DNA from: Streptomyces fuscichromogenes
Lineage (GTDB): Bacteria; Actinomycetota; Actinomycetes; Streptomycetales; Streptomycetaceae
Direction of reading: 5' to 3'
NCBI RefSeq assembly: GCF_014645815.1
Contig: NZ_BMML01000006.1
Location: forward strand, 46,587 to 110,586
DNA: 64,000 bases
In this document: piece after piece, positions 1 through 8,916 of the stretch
Position numbering within the stretch: the stretch's first letter is position 1
Layout: each line of letters begins with the position of its first letter
Program-made: the position numbers and the translations under genes
The notes under the pieces: generated by a model
What the model was told of the DNA's origin: nothing
The model's database searches: none
What the model saw: the letters and a program-made list of their open reading frames with translations, nothing else

Positions 1-80
1 CGCACCCGCCACCCGACCGGACGCGGCACCCCACCAGGCGCCCGACCCACCCACACCACGGCAAAGTGCACGATGGACAT

Positions 81-1181
81 ATGAGCGTACGTATCGACAT
101 CCAGGGGCTGCGCCCCGAGAGCGTCACCGTCGTACCCTCGCCGCTGGCCGAGCTCGGCATGGCGCTGCACGCGCTGTCCGAGCCGGGGCACCACCCCGGC
201 CTCCAGGGCTGGGCGACCGGTGTGACCGCCCGTATGGAGCCGCACCTGGCCGACCGGATGTCCGAGGCGGACTTCCTGTGGCGGACGACCTTCTCGGACC
301 TGTTCCTGCCGTACGCGGCCGTCCCGGACGCCCTCCCGGCCGGCACGCTGGCCGGCGAGCTCGACCAGCTGGACAAGCTGACGGACGAGCAGTTCGTGGA
401 CACGGCCCTGGAGTTCACGGGCGTGATCGCGTACGACACCCGGGTGCCGGGTCTGCTGTCGGATCCCGCCGGGCGCCGCAGGGCGCTGGCGGTGGCCGCC
501 TCGCGGGGTCCGCAGCAGGTCCGGTTCGCCCGGCGGCTGCTCGACGATCCGCCGAGCGTGCGCGCCTGGCTGCGCCGGTTCCTGGCGGACTGCGCCGGGG
601 CGTTCTTCGACGAGACCTGGTCACGGCTGCGCCACCAGCTGGCGGCCGACGCCCGGCACAAGACGGAGCTGCTGCGCCGCAAGGGGCTGGCCGAGGCGCT
701 GGCGGCGGTCTCCCCCGCCGTGACACTCGACGAGACGGGCACGCGGATCACCGTGGACAAGCTCACCGACGGCCACGCGCGCGTGGCGGCCGACGGCCTG
801 CTGCTGGTGCCCACGAGCCTGGGCCGGCCGCATCTGATGGTGCTGCACCGCTACGGCTGGCAGCCGGTGCTGCACTACCCGGTCGGATCGCCGGAGCTCG
901 CCTCGCCCGCGTCCGTGGAGGAGCTGACGCTGCGGATGGCGGCGCTGTCCCATCCCGTCCGGATGCGGCTGTGCCGGCATCTGGCGCGCAGCGCGCACAC
1001 CACCAGCGAGCTGGCGCAACTGCACGGCCTGTCGGCGCCGGAGGTGTCCCGGCACCTGGGCGTGCTCAAGAGGGCGGGCCTGGTCACGACCCGCCGCCGC
1101 GGGCGGTACGTGCTGCACCAGCTGGACGTCACGGTCGTCGCCCGGCTCGGCAGCGACTTCCTGGAAGGCATGCTCCGCTAG
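81..1181 (+). CDS. ArsR-type winged-helix transcriptional regulator (DUF5937-like)
   Basis: A 366-residue protein whose C-terminal 80 residues form an ArsR-like winged helix: a helix around ALSHPVRMRLCRHL, a recognition helix in the SAPEVSRHLGVLKRAGL segment, and a basic wing RRRGRYV. The N-terminal 280 residues match the long sensory region I associate with DUF5937 regulators of Streptomyces, whose ligand is unknown. No metal-binding Cys pair of classic ArsR/SmtB proteins is visible. I chose ATG 81; an in-frame GTG at 66 would add five residues and neither has a strong ribosome binding site. It stands alone, convergent with the response regulator to its right. The target is unknown. Confidence 0.85.
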   Translation: MSVRIDIQGLRPESVTVVPSPLAELGMALHALSEPGHHPGLQGWATGVTARMEPHLADRMSEADFLWRTTFSDLFLPYAAVPDALPAGTLAGELDQLDKLTDEQFVDTALEFTGVIAYDTRVPGLLSDPAGRRRALAVAASRGPQQVRFARRLLDDPPSVRAWLRRFLADCAGAFFDETWSRLRHQLAADARHKTELLRRKGLAEALAAVSPAVTLDETGTRITVDKLTDGHARVAADGLLLVPTSLGRPHLMVLHRYGWQPVLHYPVGSPELASPASVEELTLRMAALSHPVRMRLCRHLARSAHTTSELAQLHGLSAPEVSRHLGVLKRAGLVTTRRRGRYVLHQLDVTVVARLGSDFLEGMLR

Positions 1182-1206
1182 CCGCGGGCACGCGTGCGCC
1201 GCGCCG

Positions 1207-1881
1207 TCAGCCGTGTCCGCCGCCCGCCCGCACCAGCCCGGTCTCGTAGGCCAGCACGACCACCTGCACCCGGTCGCGGAGCCCGAGCTTGGTCAGGATG
1301 CGGCCCACGTGGGTCTTCACCGTCGCCTCGGACAGCACCAGCCGGCCGGCGATCTCGCCGTTCGACAGGCCCTGCGCGACCAGCACCATGACCTCGCGCT
1401 CACGGTCGGTGAGCCGGTCCAGTTCCTGGTGGCGGGGGTCCTTGCCGGCGGAGGGCAGCATCGGCGCGAAGCGGTCGAGGAGGCGCCGGGTGGTGGAGGG
1501 CGCGACGACGGCGTCGCCGCTGTGCACGGAGCGGATGGCGGCCAGCAGCTCGCCCGGCGGCACGTCCTTGAGCATGAAGCCGGAGGCGCCCGCCTTGAGC
1601 CCCGAGAAGGCGTACTCGTCGAGGTCGAAGGTGGTCAGGATGAGCACCTTGGGCGCGTCGGGCTCCGCGCAGATGCGCCGGGTGGCCTCCACGCCGTCCA
1701 GCTTGGGCATGCGCACGTCCATCAGGACGACGTCCACGGCGGTGGTCCGCAGCACCTGGAGGGCCTCGACACCGTCGCCCGCCTCCGCGACGACCTCCAT
1801 GTCCGGCTGGGCCGCGAGCACCATCCGGAACCCGGTGCGCAGCAGCACCTGGTCGTCGACGAGCATCACGCGGATCGTCAT
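1207..1881 (-). CDS. NarL/LuxR-family response regulator
   Basis: A 224-residue two-component regulator. The receiver domain has the acidic pair in VMLVDDQ (residues 9-10), the phospho-acceptor Asp55 in VVLMDVRMP, and a conserved lysine in GFMLKDV. The LuxR-type HTH spans roughly residues 155-213 (LTDREREVM, then SEATVKTHV as recognition helix). It lies 83 bp downstream of a histidine kinase gene on the same strand and is surely its partner, giving a NarL-type pair. The regulated genes cannot be read from the sequence; the neighbouring PH-domain and nuoD genes are not obviously connected. Confidence 0.95.
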   Translation of the reverse strand: MTIRVMLVDDQVLLRTGFRMVLAAQPDMEVVAEAGDGVEALQVLRTTAVDVVLMDVRMPKLDGVEATRRICAEPDAPKVLILTTFDLDEYAFSGLKAGASGFMLKDVPPGELLAAIRSVHSGDAVVAPSTTRRLLDRFAPMLPSAGKDPRHQELDRLTDREREVMVLVAQGLSNGEIAGRLVLSEATVKTHVGRILTKLGLRDRVQVVVLAYETGLVRAGGGHG

Positions 1882-1964
1882 CGGGTCCTCTTCCGTTTCC
1901 GTTCGTCCGTCTGCTCCGGTTTTTTCCGGGCGTGACAGGTGTCAATCGGGGGCGTGCGTCTGCG

Positions 1965-3170
1965 TCAGTGCGCTGGTTTGAGCGGGAGCAGGGCGCTGAT
2001 GCGGAATCCTCCGCCAGGACGGGGGCCGGCGTCGAGCGTGCCGCCCACCATGCCGACCCGTTCGCGCATGCCGATCAGGCCGTGCCCCTGGCCGTCGGCG
2101 CCGCCCTCCTCGTACATCTCGTGCGGGGCGCCCTTGCCGTCGTCCTCCACCAGCAGGCCGAGTCCGTCGTCGAAGTAGACCAGCCGCACGCTGGCGCCCG
2201 TGTTGGGGCCGCCGTGCTTGCGGGTGTTGGTGAGCGCCTCCTGCACGATCCGGTAGGCCGTGAGCTCGACGCCGCTGGGCAGCGGGCGCGGGGTGCCCTC
2301 GACCTTGAAGTCGACGGGCAGGCCGGAGCTGCGGCACTGCTCGACGAGGTCGTCGATCTGCTCGACGTCGGGCTGCGGAACGTACTCGCCGACCTCCTTG
2401 TGCTCGCCGGTGCGCAGCACGCCCAGCAGGCGGCGCATCTCGGCGAGGGCCTGGCGGCCGGTGGAGGAGATCGTCTCCAGGGCCTTCTTCGCCTGGTCGG
2501 GGGCGGCGTCGAGGACGTAGGCGGCGCCGTCGGCCTGGACCACCATCACGGACACGTTGTGCGCGACGACGTCGTGCAGCTCGCGCGCGATCCGGGCGCG
2601 CTCCGCGGCGACCGCGACCTTGGCCTGCGCCTCCCGTTCCTTCTCCAGCCGGGCGGCGCGCTCCTCCAGTTGCGCGAAGTAGGCGCGGCGGGTGCGCATG
2701 GAGTCACCGAGCACCCAGGCGAGCACGAACGGCACCGTCTGGAACAGCACGATCGCGATGTGCCCCGGGAAACTCGACTGCTGCTGCGGCCACCGGATCT
2801 CCGCCAGCGGCGCCGCGCACAGCCCGGCGTAGAGGCCGAACCGGGACGCCCAGCGGGCGCCGACGGCGGCGTTCGTGAACACGATCACCAGCATGGCGAA
2901 GTTGGCGACGGTCGTCTCCACGTCCAGCACCAGCTGGGCCAGGCCGGTGGCCGCGGCCAGCAGCAGCATCGGCTCCGGGAAGCGGCGGCGCAGTGCGACG
3001 ACGACGCTCATCACGACGGACACGGCCAGCATGGCGGCCCTGGTTCCGTGCTCTGCCTGGGCCGCGCCGAGCTTGAAGGTGCTCGCGCCTGAGATCCCGA
3101 GCAGGACGACGGCCCAGAAGCTGTCGACCCATGTCGGGTGCCTGCGGAGGAAGTCATAGAGGCGCTGCAC
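1965..3170 (-). CDS. sensor histidine kinase, HisKA_3 type
   Basis: A 401-residue membrane kinase. Four to five hydrophobic segments occupy residues 15-155, with little room for an extracellular sensor loop. A short coiled coil (160-192) leads into the HisKA_3 dimerisation domain with His199 in RELHDVVAHNVS. The ATPase domain has an N-box around QEALTNTRKHGG and a glycine loop GHGLIGMRERV. Start is GTG 3170. It is the first gene of a kinase-regulator unit transcribed leftward. The 118 bp separating it from the divergent methyltransferase gene holds a 12-bp palindrome (AGGTGATCACCT, 3258-3269) that could be an operator. Confidence 0.95.
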   Translation of the reverse strand: MQRLYDFLRRHPTWVDSFWAVVLLGISGASTFKLGAAQAEHGTRAAMLAVSVVMSVVVALRRRFPEPMLLLAAATGLAQLVLDVETTVANFAMLVIVFTNAAVGARWASRFGLYAGLCAAPLAEIRWPQQQSSFPGHIAIVLFQTVPFVLAWVLGDSMRTRRAYFAQLEERAARLEKEREAQAKVAVAAERARIARELHDVVAHNVSVMVVQADGAAYVLDAAPDQAKKALETISSTGRQALAEMRRLLGVLRTGEHKEVGEYVPQPDVEQIDDLVEQCRSSGLPVDFKVEGTPRPLPSGVELTAYRIVQEALTNTRKHGGPNTGASVRLVYFDDGLGLLVEDDGKGAPHEMYEEGGADGQGHGLIGMRERVGMVGGTLDAGPRPGGGFRISALLPLKPAH

Positions 3171-3288
3171 GTAACCCAGAGTAGGGAAGCGTGATAGGTG
3201 CAGGGGTCAACCGGAGGGCCGATCCCTGTTCCGCACGCGTACTCCCCAAGGTGGAGAAGGTGATCACCTGTGCGCCTAGTCTGGCCAG

Positions 3289-4311
3289 GTGACGGATGAG
3301 GCGACGCGAGAGACGGCCGACGACGCCCGTGGCTGGGGCGCGGCCACCGAGGCGGCCCTGTACGGCCCTGGCGGCTTCTACCGGCGCCCGGAGGGCCCGG
3401 CCGGGCACTTCCGTACGTCGGTGCACGCCTCGCGGCTGTTCGCCGAGGCCGTGGCCGAACTGCTGTGCAGAGTCGACGAAGCCCTGGACCGCCCCGAGAC
3501 GCTGGACTTCGTCGACATGGGCGCCGGCCGCGGCGAACTGGTCACCGGGGTGCTCACGGCCCTGCCCGCCGACGTGGCGGCACGCACGCGTGCGTACGCC
3601 GTCGAGCTCGCCGACCGCCCGCCGGGCCTGCCCGACCGGGTCACCTGGCTGGCCGAGATCCCGCGCACGGTCACCGGCCTGCTCTTCGCCAACGAGTGGC
3701 TCGACAACGTCCCGGTCGACGTCGCCGAGGTGGACGCGGCCGGCGCGCACCGCCTGGTGCACGTCCGGCGGGATGGCATCGAGCTGCTCGGGGAGCGGGT
3801 GTGGGGCGCGGAGGCCGAGTGGCTCGCGCGGTGGTGGCCGCTGGGCACCGAGCCGGGGCTGCGCGCGGAGATCGGACTGCCCCGGGACCGGGCGTGGGCG
3901 TCCGCCGTCACCAGCCTCCAGCGGGGCCTGGCGGTGGCCGTGGACTACGCGCACACCGTGGCCACCCGCCCCCCGTTCGGGACGCTCACCGGCTTCCGTG
4001 AGGGGCGCGCGACGACGCCCGTGCCGGACGGGTCGTGCGACATCACCGCGCACGTCGCCCTGGACGCGTGCGCGGCGCTCGACCCGGCGCTCAGACTCCC
4101 CGAGGCTCTCCTGTGCACACAGCGCGACGCCTTGCGCGCCCTGGGCCTGGTCGGCGCACGCCCCCCGCTCACGCTCGCCTCCACGCACCCCGCCGCCTAC
4201 GTACGCGGCCTCGCGATCGCCGGAGAGGCCGCCGAACTCATCGCCCCCGGCGGCCTCGGGGACTTCGGCTGGCTGCTCCAGCCGGTGGGCATCAAGGACG
4301 CGCTGCTCTGA
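3289..4311 (+). CDS. SAM-dependent methyltransferase, MidA/NDUFAF7 (DUF185, COG1565) type
   Basis: A 340-residue class I methyltransferase of the COG1565 family. The N-terminal signature ALYGPGGFYRR...HFRTSV matches the family pattern of a Tyr/Gly-rich start. The SAM-binding loop is DMGAGRGEL near residue 80, and ANEWLDNVPV near residue 140 corresponds to the family's ANE-LD motif. The mitochondrial member NDUFAF7 dimethylates an arginine of NDUFS2, the homologue of NuoD. Here the gene converges on an orphan nuoD only 43 bp away, so NuoD is the obvious candidate substrate; that is inference. Start GTG 3289 is the only reasonable one. Confidence 0.85.
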   Translation: MTDEATRETADDARGWGAATEAALYGPGGFYRRPEGPAGHFRTSVHASRLFAEAVAELLCRVDEALDRPETLDFVDMGAGRGELVTGVLTALPADVAARTRAYAVELADRPPGLPDRVTWLAEIPRTVTGLLFANEWLDNVPVDVAEVDAAGAHRLVHVRRDGIELLGERVWGAEAEWLARWWPLGTEPGLRAEIGLPRDRAWASAVTSLQRGLAVAVDYAHTVATRPPFGTLTGFREGRATTPVPDGSCDITAHVALDACAALDPALRLPEALLCTQRDALRALGLVGARPPLTLASTHPAAYVRGLAIAGEAAELIAPGGLGDFGWLLQPVGIKDALL

Positions 4312-4354
4312 CCCGCGCGCCCCGCCCTGCTCGGCCTGCTCGGCCTGCCGCGCC

Positions 4355-5506
4355 CTACTTGTCGATGTCCCCCACCACGAAGAACATCGACCCGAGGATC
4401 GCCACCATGTCCGCCACCAGCGTCCCCGGCAGCAGTTCGGTCAGGGCCTGGATGTTGTTGTACGACGCCGAGCGCAGCTTCAGCCGGTACGGGGTCTTCT
4501 CGCCCTTGCTGACCAGGTAGTAGCCGTTGATCCCGAGCGGGTTCTCGGTCCAGGCGTAGGTGTGGCCCTCGGGTGCCTTGAGGACCTTGGGGAGCCGCTG
4601 GTTGATCGGTCCCGGCGGCAGGGCGGTGAGCCGGTCCAGGCAGGCGTCGGCCAGGTCCAGGGCGTTGTGGGTCTGCGCCAGGAGGCACTCGAAGCGGGCC
4701 AGGCAGTCGCCCTCGGTCCGGGTGACGACCCCGAGGACGTCCTGGAGCTCGCCGTAGGCGAGGTAGGGCTCGTCGCGGCGCAGGTCGAAGTCGACACCCG
4801 AGGCGCGCGCGATGGGCCCGCTCACGCCGTACGCGTGCACGGCCTCCGGCGCGAGGACGCCCACGCCCCGGGTGCGGCCGCGGAAGATCTCGTTGCCGAG
4901 GACCAGGTCGTCGAAGACGTCCATCCGGGAGCGCACGGCGGACACCGCCGCACGCGCGCGTGCGGTCCAGCCGGCCGGCAGGTCCTCCTTGAGGCCGCCG
5001 ACGCGGTTGAACATGTAGTGCATGCGCCCGCCGGAGACCTCCTCCATGACGTTCTGGAGGACCTCGCGCTCGGTGAACGCGTAGAAGACCGGGGTGATCC
5101 CGCCGAGCTCCAGCGGGTAGGAGCCGAGGAACATCAGGTGGTTGAGGACCCGGTTCAGCTCGGCGAGCAGGGTGCGCGTCCACACCGCGCGGACCGGCAC
5201 CTCCATGCCGAGCATGCGCTCCACGGCGAGGACCACGCCCAGCTCGTTGGAGAAGGCCGACAGCCAGTCGTGGCGGTTGGCGAGCATGATGATCTGCCGG
5301 TAGTCGCGGGCCTCGAAGAGCTTCTCCGCGCCCCGGTGCATATAGCCGATCACCGGCTCCGCGGAGACGATCCGCTCGCCGTCCAGCACGAGCCGCAGCC
5401 GCAGCACGCCGTGCGTGGCGGGGTGCTGGGGGCCGATGTTGAGCACCATGTCGGTGCTCTCCGCGGCGCCGCCGATCCCGACCGTCGTCTCCGTCGTAGG
5501 CGTCAT
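4355..5506 (-). CDS. nuoD: orphan NADH-quinone oxidoreductase subunit D (NuoD2-like)
   Basis: A 383-residue 49-kDa/NuoD subunit. It carries the family start PQHPATHGVLRL, then MHRGAEK (Arg58) and ANRHDW (Arg78), and continues through the full subunit to the C-terminal DIDK. It matches the usual length of NuoD without a fused NuoC. No other nuo genes are near, so it is a stand-alone paralogue of the operon copy. Start ATG 5506 follows from the alignment; the reading frame extends far upstream but only antisense to the PH-domain genes. It may be an alternative complex I subunit. The convergent MidA-type methyltransferase is a plausible modifier. Confidence 0.93.
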   Translation of the reverse strand: MTPTTETTVGIGGAAESTDMVLNIGPQHPATHGVLRLRLVLDGERIVSAEPVIGYMHRGAEKLFEARDYRQIIMLANRHDWLSAFSNELGVVLAVERMLGMEVPVRAVWTRTLLAELNRVLNHLMFLGSYPLELGGITPVFYAFTEREVLQNVMEEVSGGRMHYMFNRVGGLKEDLPAGWTARARAAVSAVRSRMDVFDDLVLGNEIFRGRTRGVGVLAPEAVHAYGVSGPIARASGVDFDLRRDEPYLAYGELQDVLGVVTRTEGDCLARFECLLAQTHNALDLADACLDRLTALPPGPINQRLPKVLKAPEGHTYAWTENPLGINGYYLVSKGEKTPYRLKLRSASYNNIQALTELLPGTLVADMVAILGSMFFVVGDIDK

Positions 5507-5537
5507 GGACCCAGTCTCCCCTACGTACGCTGGCCCC

Positions 5538-6041
5538 ATGGAGACGGGGAGCGCGGCCGGCGCCGAGACGACGGGGACCGAGCCGCTGTGGACGGGGCTG
5601 CCGCCGGGACTGCTGCGGATGCGGCGGCTGCTGCTGGTGGTGTGGCTGGGGCTGCTCGCCCTGGCGGTGGGGGTGCTGCTGGGCCTGTTCGCGGGCCCGG
5701 TGTGGGCGGCCTTCGCACTGCTGCCGCTGGCCCTGCTGGCCTGGGGCTGGGTGCTGGTGGGCCGCAACTGGCGCTCCTGGCGGTACGCCGAGCGCGCCGA
5801 CGACCTGCTGATCACCCGCGGGGTGCTGTGGCGCGAGGAGACCGTGGTGCCGTACGGGCGGATGCAGCTGGTGGAGGTGACGTCGGGGCCGGTCGAGCGG
5901 TACTTCGGGCTGGCCAGCGTGCAGCTGCACACCGCGGCCGCGGCCACCGACGCGACGATCCCCGGGCTCGACCCGGCCGAGGCGGAACGGCTGCGCGACC
6001 GGCTCACCGAGCTCGGCGAGGCCCGATCGGCGGGGCTGTGA
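5538..6041 (+). CDS. PH domain-containing membrane protein (YdbS-like)
   Basis: A 167-residue membrane protein with two adjacent hydrophobic segments (residues 28-72) followed by a bacterial PH (bPH2, formerly DUF304) domain: DDLLITRGVLWREETVVPYG, then RMQLVEVTSGPVERYFGLASV. This is the YdbS type, usually paired with a larger YdbT-type partner, which is exactly the next gene (4-bp GTGA overlap). Function in the family is poorly defined; in Bacillus the pair relates to antimicrobial resistance. Start ATG 5538 leaves only 31 bp to the divergent nuoD start. The frame is open further upstream, antisense to nuoD, and I did not use that part. Confidence 0.88.
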   Translation: METGSAAGAETTGTEPLWTGLPPGLLRMRRLLLVVWLGLLALAVGVLLGLFAGPVWAAFALLPLALLAWGWVLVGRNWRSWRYAERADDLLITRGVLWREETVVPYGRMQLVEVTSGPVERYFGLASVQLHTAAAATDATIPGLDPAEAERLRDRLTELGEARSAGL

Positions 6042-7366
6042 CCGCGCCGGGCGTCGAGGGCGCCGTACGCGCGGGCAAGGCCGTGGGTGAGCGACGGCTG
6101 CATCCGGTGACGCCGTTCCGGCGGGCGTGGGCGCCGGTCGCGGTGCTCACCGGCTGGGCGGTGCACGACCCGAACCAGGCACAGGAGCAGCTCACCAGGC
6201 TGACCACGACCATGGTCCTGGGCGGGCTCGCCGTGCTGGTCACGGCGGGGGCCCTCTACGGCTTCCTCACCTGGTGGTTCACCTACTTCTCGGTGACCGA
6301 CAGCGAACTGCGCATACGCACCGGCCTGTTCTTCCGGCGCACCGCGCACATCCGGCTGGAGCGGATCCAGGCGGTCGACGTCACCCAGCCGCTGCTCGCG
6401 CGCGTGGCGGGCGTCGCCAAGCTGCGCATAGACGTCGTCGGCACCGACAAGAAGGACGAACTCGCCTTCCTGGGCCAGGGCGAGGCGCGTGCCCTGCGCG
6501 CGGAGCTGCTCGCGCGCGCCGCCGGGTTCGCGCCCGAGACGGCACGCGAGGTCGGCGAGGCACCGGCGCGGGAGCTGATGCGCGTGCCCCCGAACAAGCT
6601 GGCGATCTCGATCCTGCTGACCGGCGCCACCTGGGGTTCGCTGGCCGCCGCCCTCGTCGCCCCGCCGTTCCTCTGGCTGACCACCCACAGCGTGTGGACG
6701 GTCCTCGCCACCGCCGTGCCGCTGCTCGGAGCGGCGGCCACGACGAGTGTGGGGCGGTTCGTCGGGGAGTACGACTGGACGGTCGGGGAGTCCCCGGACG
6801 GGCTGCGCATCGACCACGGACTCCTCGACCGCACGCACGAGACGGTGCCGCCGGGGCGGGTGCAGACCGTACGGATCGTGGAGCCGCTGCTGTGGCGGCC
6901 GATGCGCTGGGTGCGGGTGGAGCTGGACGTGGCCGGCTCGGCGAACTCCGTGCTGGTGCCGGTCGCCCCGCGGGCGGTCGCCGAGTCGGTCGTCGCACGC
7001 GTGCTGCCCGGTGCGACCGTGCCCGGCGAGCTGCTGCGGCCGCCGGGGCGGGCCCGGTGGTGCCTGCCGCTGTGGTGGCGCGGGTACGGGCTCGCGGTCA
7101 CGGACGCGGTGTTCGCGGCGCGGCACGGGCTGCTGCGCCGCCGTCTCGCGCTCGTCCCGCACGCCAAGGTCCAGAGCGTACGGCTGACGCAGGGGCCCTG
7201 GGGGCGGCTGTGGCGGCTCGCGGACGTCCATGTGGACACGGGGGCCGACAAGACCGTGACGGCGCGCCTGCGGGGCGCCGAGGAGGCCGCTTCGCTGCTG
7301 CGGGAGCAGGCCGAGCGGTCACGGACCGGGCGGCGGGCGGCGCGACCCGATCGCTGGATGGCCTGA
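6038..7366 (+). CDS. PH domain-containing membrane protein (YdbT-like)
   Basis: A 442-residue partner of the preceding gene, starting with GTG 6038 inside the GTGA overlap, so translation is probably coupled. It has tandem bPH2 domains separated by transmembrane pairs: the first around SVTDSELRIRTGLFFRRTAHI (near residue 90), a second around DGLRIDHGLLDRTHETVPPG (near 265), and a third, weaker one near the C-terminus (FAARHGLLRRRLALV). The repeated phrase R--QAVD/QTVRIVEPLLWR is typical of YdbT. It likely forms a membrane complex with the smaller protein. No enzymatic motif is visible. Confidence 0.88.
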   Translation: MTAPGVEGAVRAGKAVGERRLHPVTPFRRAWAPVAVLTGWAVHDPNQAQEQLTRLTTTMVLGGLAVLVTAGALYGFLTWWFTYFSVTDSELRIRTGLFFRRTAHIRLERIQAVDVTQPLLARVAGVAKLRIDVVGTDKKDELAFLGQGEARALRAELLARAAGFAPETAREVGEAPARELMRVPPNKLAISILLTGATWGSLAAALVAPPFLWLTTHSVWTVLATAVPLLGAAATTSVGRFVGEYDWTVGESPDGLRIDHGLLDRTHETVPPGRVQTVRIVEPLLWRPMRWVRVELDVAGSANSVLVPVAPRAVAESVVARVLPGATVPGELLRPPGRARWCLPLWWRGYGLAVTDAVFAARHGLLRRRLALVPHAKVQSVRLTQGPWGRLWRLADVHVDTGADKTVTARLRGAEEAASLLREQAERSRTGRRAARPDRWMA

Positions 7367-7400
7367 CGGCCGGGGCGGGCGGTGGGCGGGTGCGGCGCCG

Positions 7401-7475
7401 TCGTGGCTGGTCGCGCGGTTCCCCGCGTCCCTGGAAGCAGGGCGCTGCGGTGAGCGCCCCTTCAGGGGCGCGGGG
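7401..7475 (+). repeat. interspersed GC-rich repeat with hairpin, between convergent genes
   Basis: TCGTGGCTGGTCGCGCGGTT at 7401-7420 is followed by CCCCGCGTCC, one copy of an element seen again near 25.7, 37.0, 37.1 and 51.2 kb. Downstream, GCGCCCC-TTCA-GGGGCGC (7454-7471) forms a 7-bp stem with a 4-base loop. It sits in the 205-bp gap between the YdbT-like gene and the convergent coiled-coil gene, so it could double as a bidirectional terminator. Confidence 0.7.
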
Positions 7476-7571
7476 CTGCATTTGATGTGCGGCTCCGCCA
7501 CGTGGGCGCGGCCAGCCCCCGCTCACCCGCAGCCGACCACCGGCCGAACCAGGCTCTGGATCGCCGCGGGT

Positions 7572-8819
7572 TCAGGAGGCGGCGCTGCGCAGTCCCCCGA
7601 GGTTGATCTGCTCCGTCTCGTCGTGCGCGGTCAGGTCGATGACCTGGCCGACGCCCCGCGACTGCGCGTCGGCGGGCTTGAAGTCGGACTCGGACTCGGC
7701 CTTGTGGAGCGCGAGCGCCTCCTGGCCGACGACGTCCGCGAGGTCCTCGTTGTGCACGGAGTCCAGACCGCCCGCCGGCGAGCCCTTCTGGGTGCCGAAG
7801 AAGTCGAAGCCGCCGGTGACCAGCGGGCGCGGGATCGGCGCGGCCGGCAGCACCGCCACCGCGGTCGGCACCGTGAAGTGGCCCGAGGGCTTCACCGAGT
7901 TGGCGGACGGTGCCGTCATGGGGTGGGCGTCCTGCTCGGCCGGCTGGGCGGTGGTGTCCTGCGCCGGTTCCGGGGTGGTGTCCTGCGCCGGCCCGGCCGT
8001 GGCGGCGGCCGCGCGCGCGTGCCCGTCGGCCGCCTCGGGCTGCCCCTGCGCCTCGTCCTCCGGCGCGGTCTCGCCCTTCGGGGCCTCGGGCTCGGCGGCC
8101 GTCTTCGCCGCGCCCTCGCCGTCCGTGTCGGCCTCGGCCGCCGGGGCGTTCTTCTCGTCGAACCGGGCCAGTGCCACCTTGGCCCGCAGGAACAGCTTGG
8201 AACCCTCCGGCGAGAAGATCGCGGGAGTCGCCTCCTCGGCGGTCAGCGCCTCGGCCTTCTCCGTGGCCTTCGAGTCGGCCTTCTCCGCGACCTTCGAGTC
8301 GGCCTTCTTCGTGGCCGACGCCGCGGTCTCCTCCGCCTCGTCCCCGGCCGGCTCGGACGGCGCGGTGGCCTCGATCTCCAGCAGGCGGCGGCCCTCCAGG
8401 GCGCTCGCGCGCTCGGTCTCGGCCGTGGCGTACCGGCGCAGCAGGGACGCGTGCTCGTTGCGCAGGCCCGCCAGCTCCGACCGCTTCGCGCGCAGCCGCT
8501 GCTCCAGCTTGGCGCGCAGCTCCCGCGACTCCTCCAGGTCGGTCTCCAGCTCGGCGATCCGCTCCTCGTGGCGCCACTCGTCGCTCGCACGCGCGCGTGC
8601 CAGGTCGGCCACCTGCTTGCCCGCCTCGCTGTCCCAGCGCCGCATGACGGCGGCGCCGACGGCCGCGGTGGCCGCGGCTATCGCGGCCAGCGTGCGCAGC
8701 ACCGTCGGTTGGGAGAACAACCAGGGGCCCAGAGCGCAGACGAGGGAGACACCGGCGATCGCCGAGGGAGGCAACAGCCTGTGCAAAGGCGGGGAATGAC
8801 GGTGGCGTCCACGTGGCAT
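7572..8819 (-). CDS. membrane-anchored coiled-coil protein of unknown function
   Basis: A 415-residue hypothetical protein. An N-terminal hydrophobic hairpin (about residues 14-55) precedes a charged coiled coil (about 65-140) rich in Glu, Arg and Leu, then a long Ala/Glu/Lys disordered stretch with repeated ADSKVAEKADSKATEKAE blocks (around residues 195-215), and a short conserved-looking C-terminus ending in EQINLGGLRSAAS. No catalytic motif is visible. I chose ATG 8819; an in-frame ATG at 8894 would add 25 residues of poor composition. The architecture suggests a scaffold or envelope protein, but I do not recognise a family. Confidence 0.75.
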   Translation of the reverse strand: MPRGRHRHSPPLHRLLPPSAIAGVSLVCALGPWLFSQPTVLRTLAAIAAATAAVGAAVMRRWDSEAGKQVADLARARASDEWRHEERIAELETDLEESRELRAKLEQRLRAKRSELAGLRNEHASLLRRYATAETERASALEGRRLLEIEATAPSEPAGDEAEETAASATKKADSKVAEKADSKATEKAEALTAEEATPAIFSPEGSKLFLRAKVALARFDEKNAPAAEADTDGEGAAKTAAEPEAPKGETAPEDEAQGQPEAADGHARAAAATAGPAQDTTPEPAQDTTAQPAEQDAHPMTAPSANSVKPSGHFTVPTAVAVLPAAPIPRPLVTGGFDFFGTQKGSPAGGLDSVHNEDLADVVGQEALALHKAESESDFKPADAQSRGVGQVIDLTAHDETEQINLGGLRSAAS

Positions 8820-8916
8820 GGCCAGAAACTTACCGCGCGTAGGGGAATCGTGGTGCCCCGGGCCGTAAAAACACGGCGACAACGAGGTCTTCACACGGTA
8901 TCGGCAGGGCCCGGAC

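Noticed and set aside
278..1249. Long overlapping frames on both strands across the ArsR-type gene
   Set aside because: Arg/Gly/Ala-rich translations of alternative frames of a high-GC gene; only the 81-1181 frame has a recognisable domain. The same holds for the long antisense frames across ftsH, gadB, eccC and the SARP genes.
5507..7231. Upstream extension of the nuoD frame by 575 codons
   Set aside because: It is antisense to the two PH-domain genes and has shadow-frame composition; NuoD begins at ATG 5506 by alignment.
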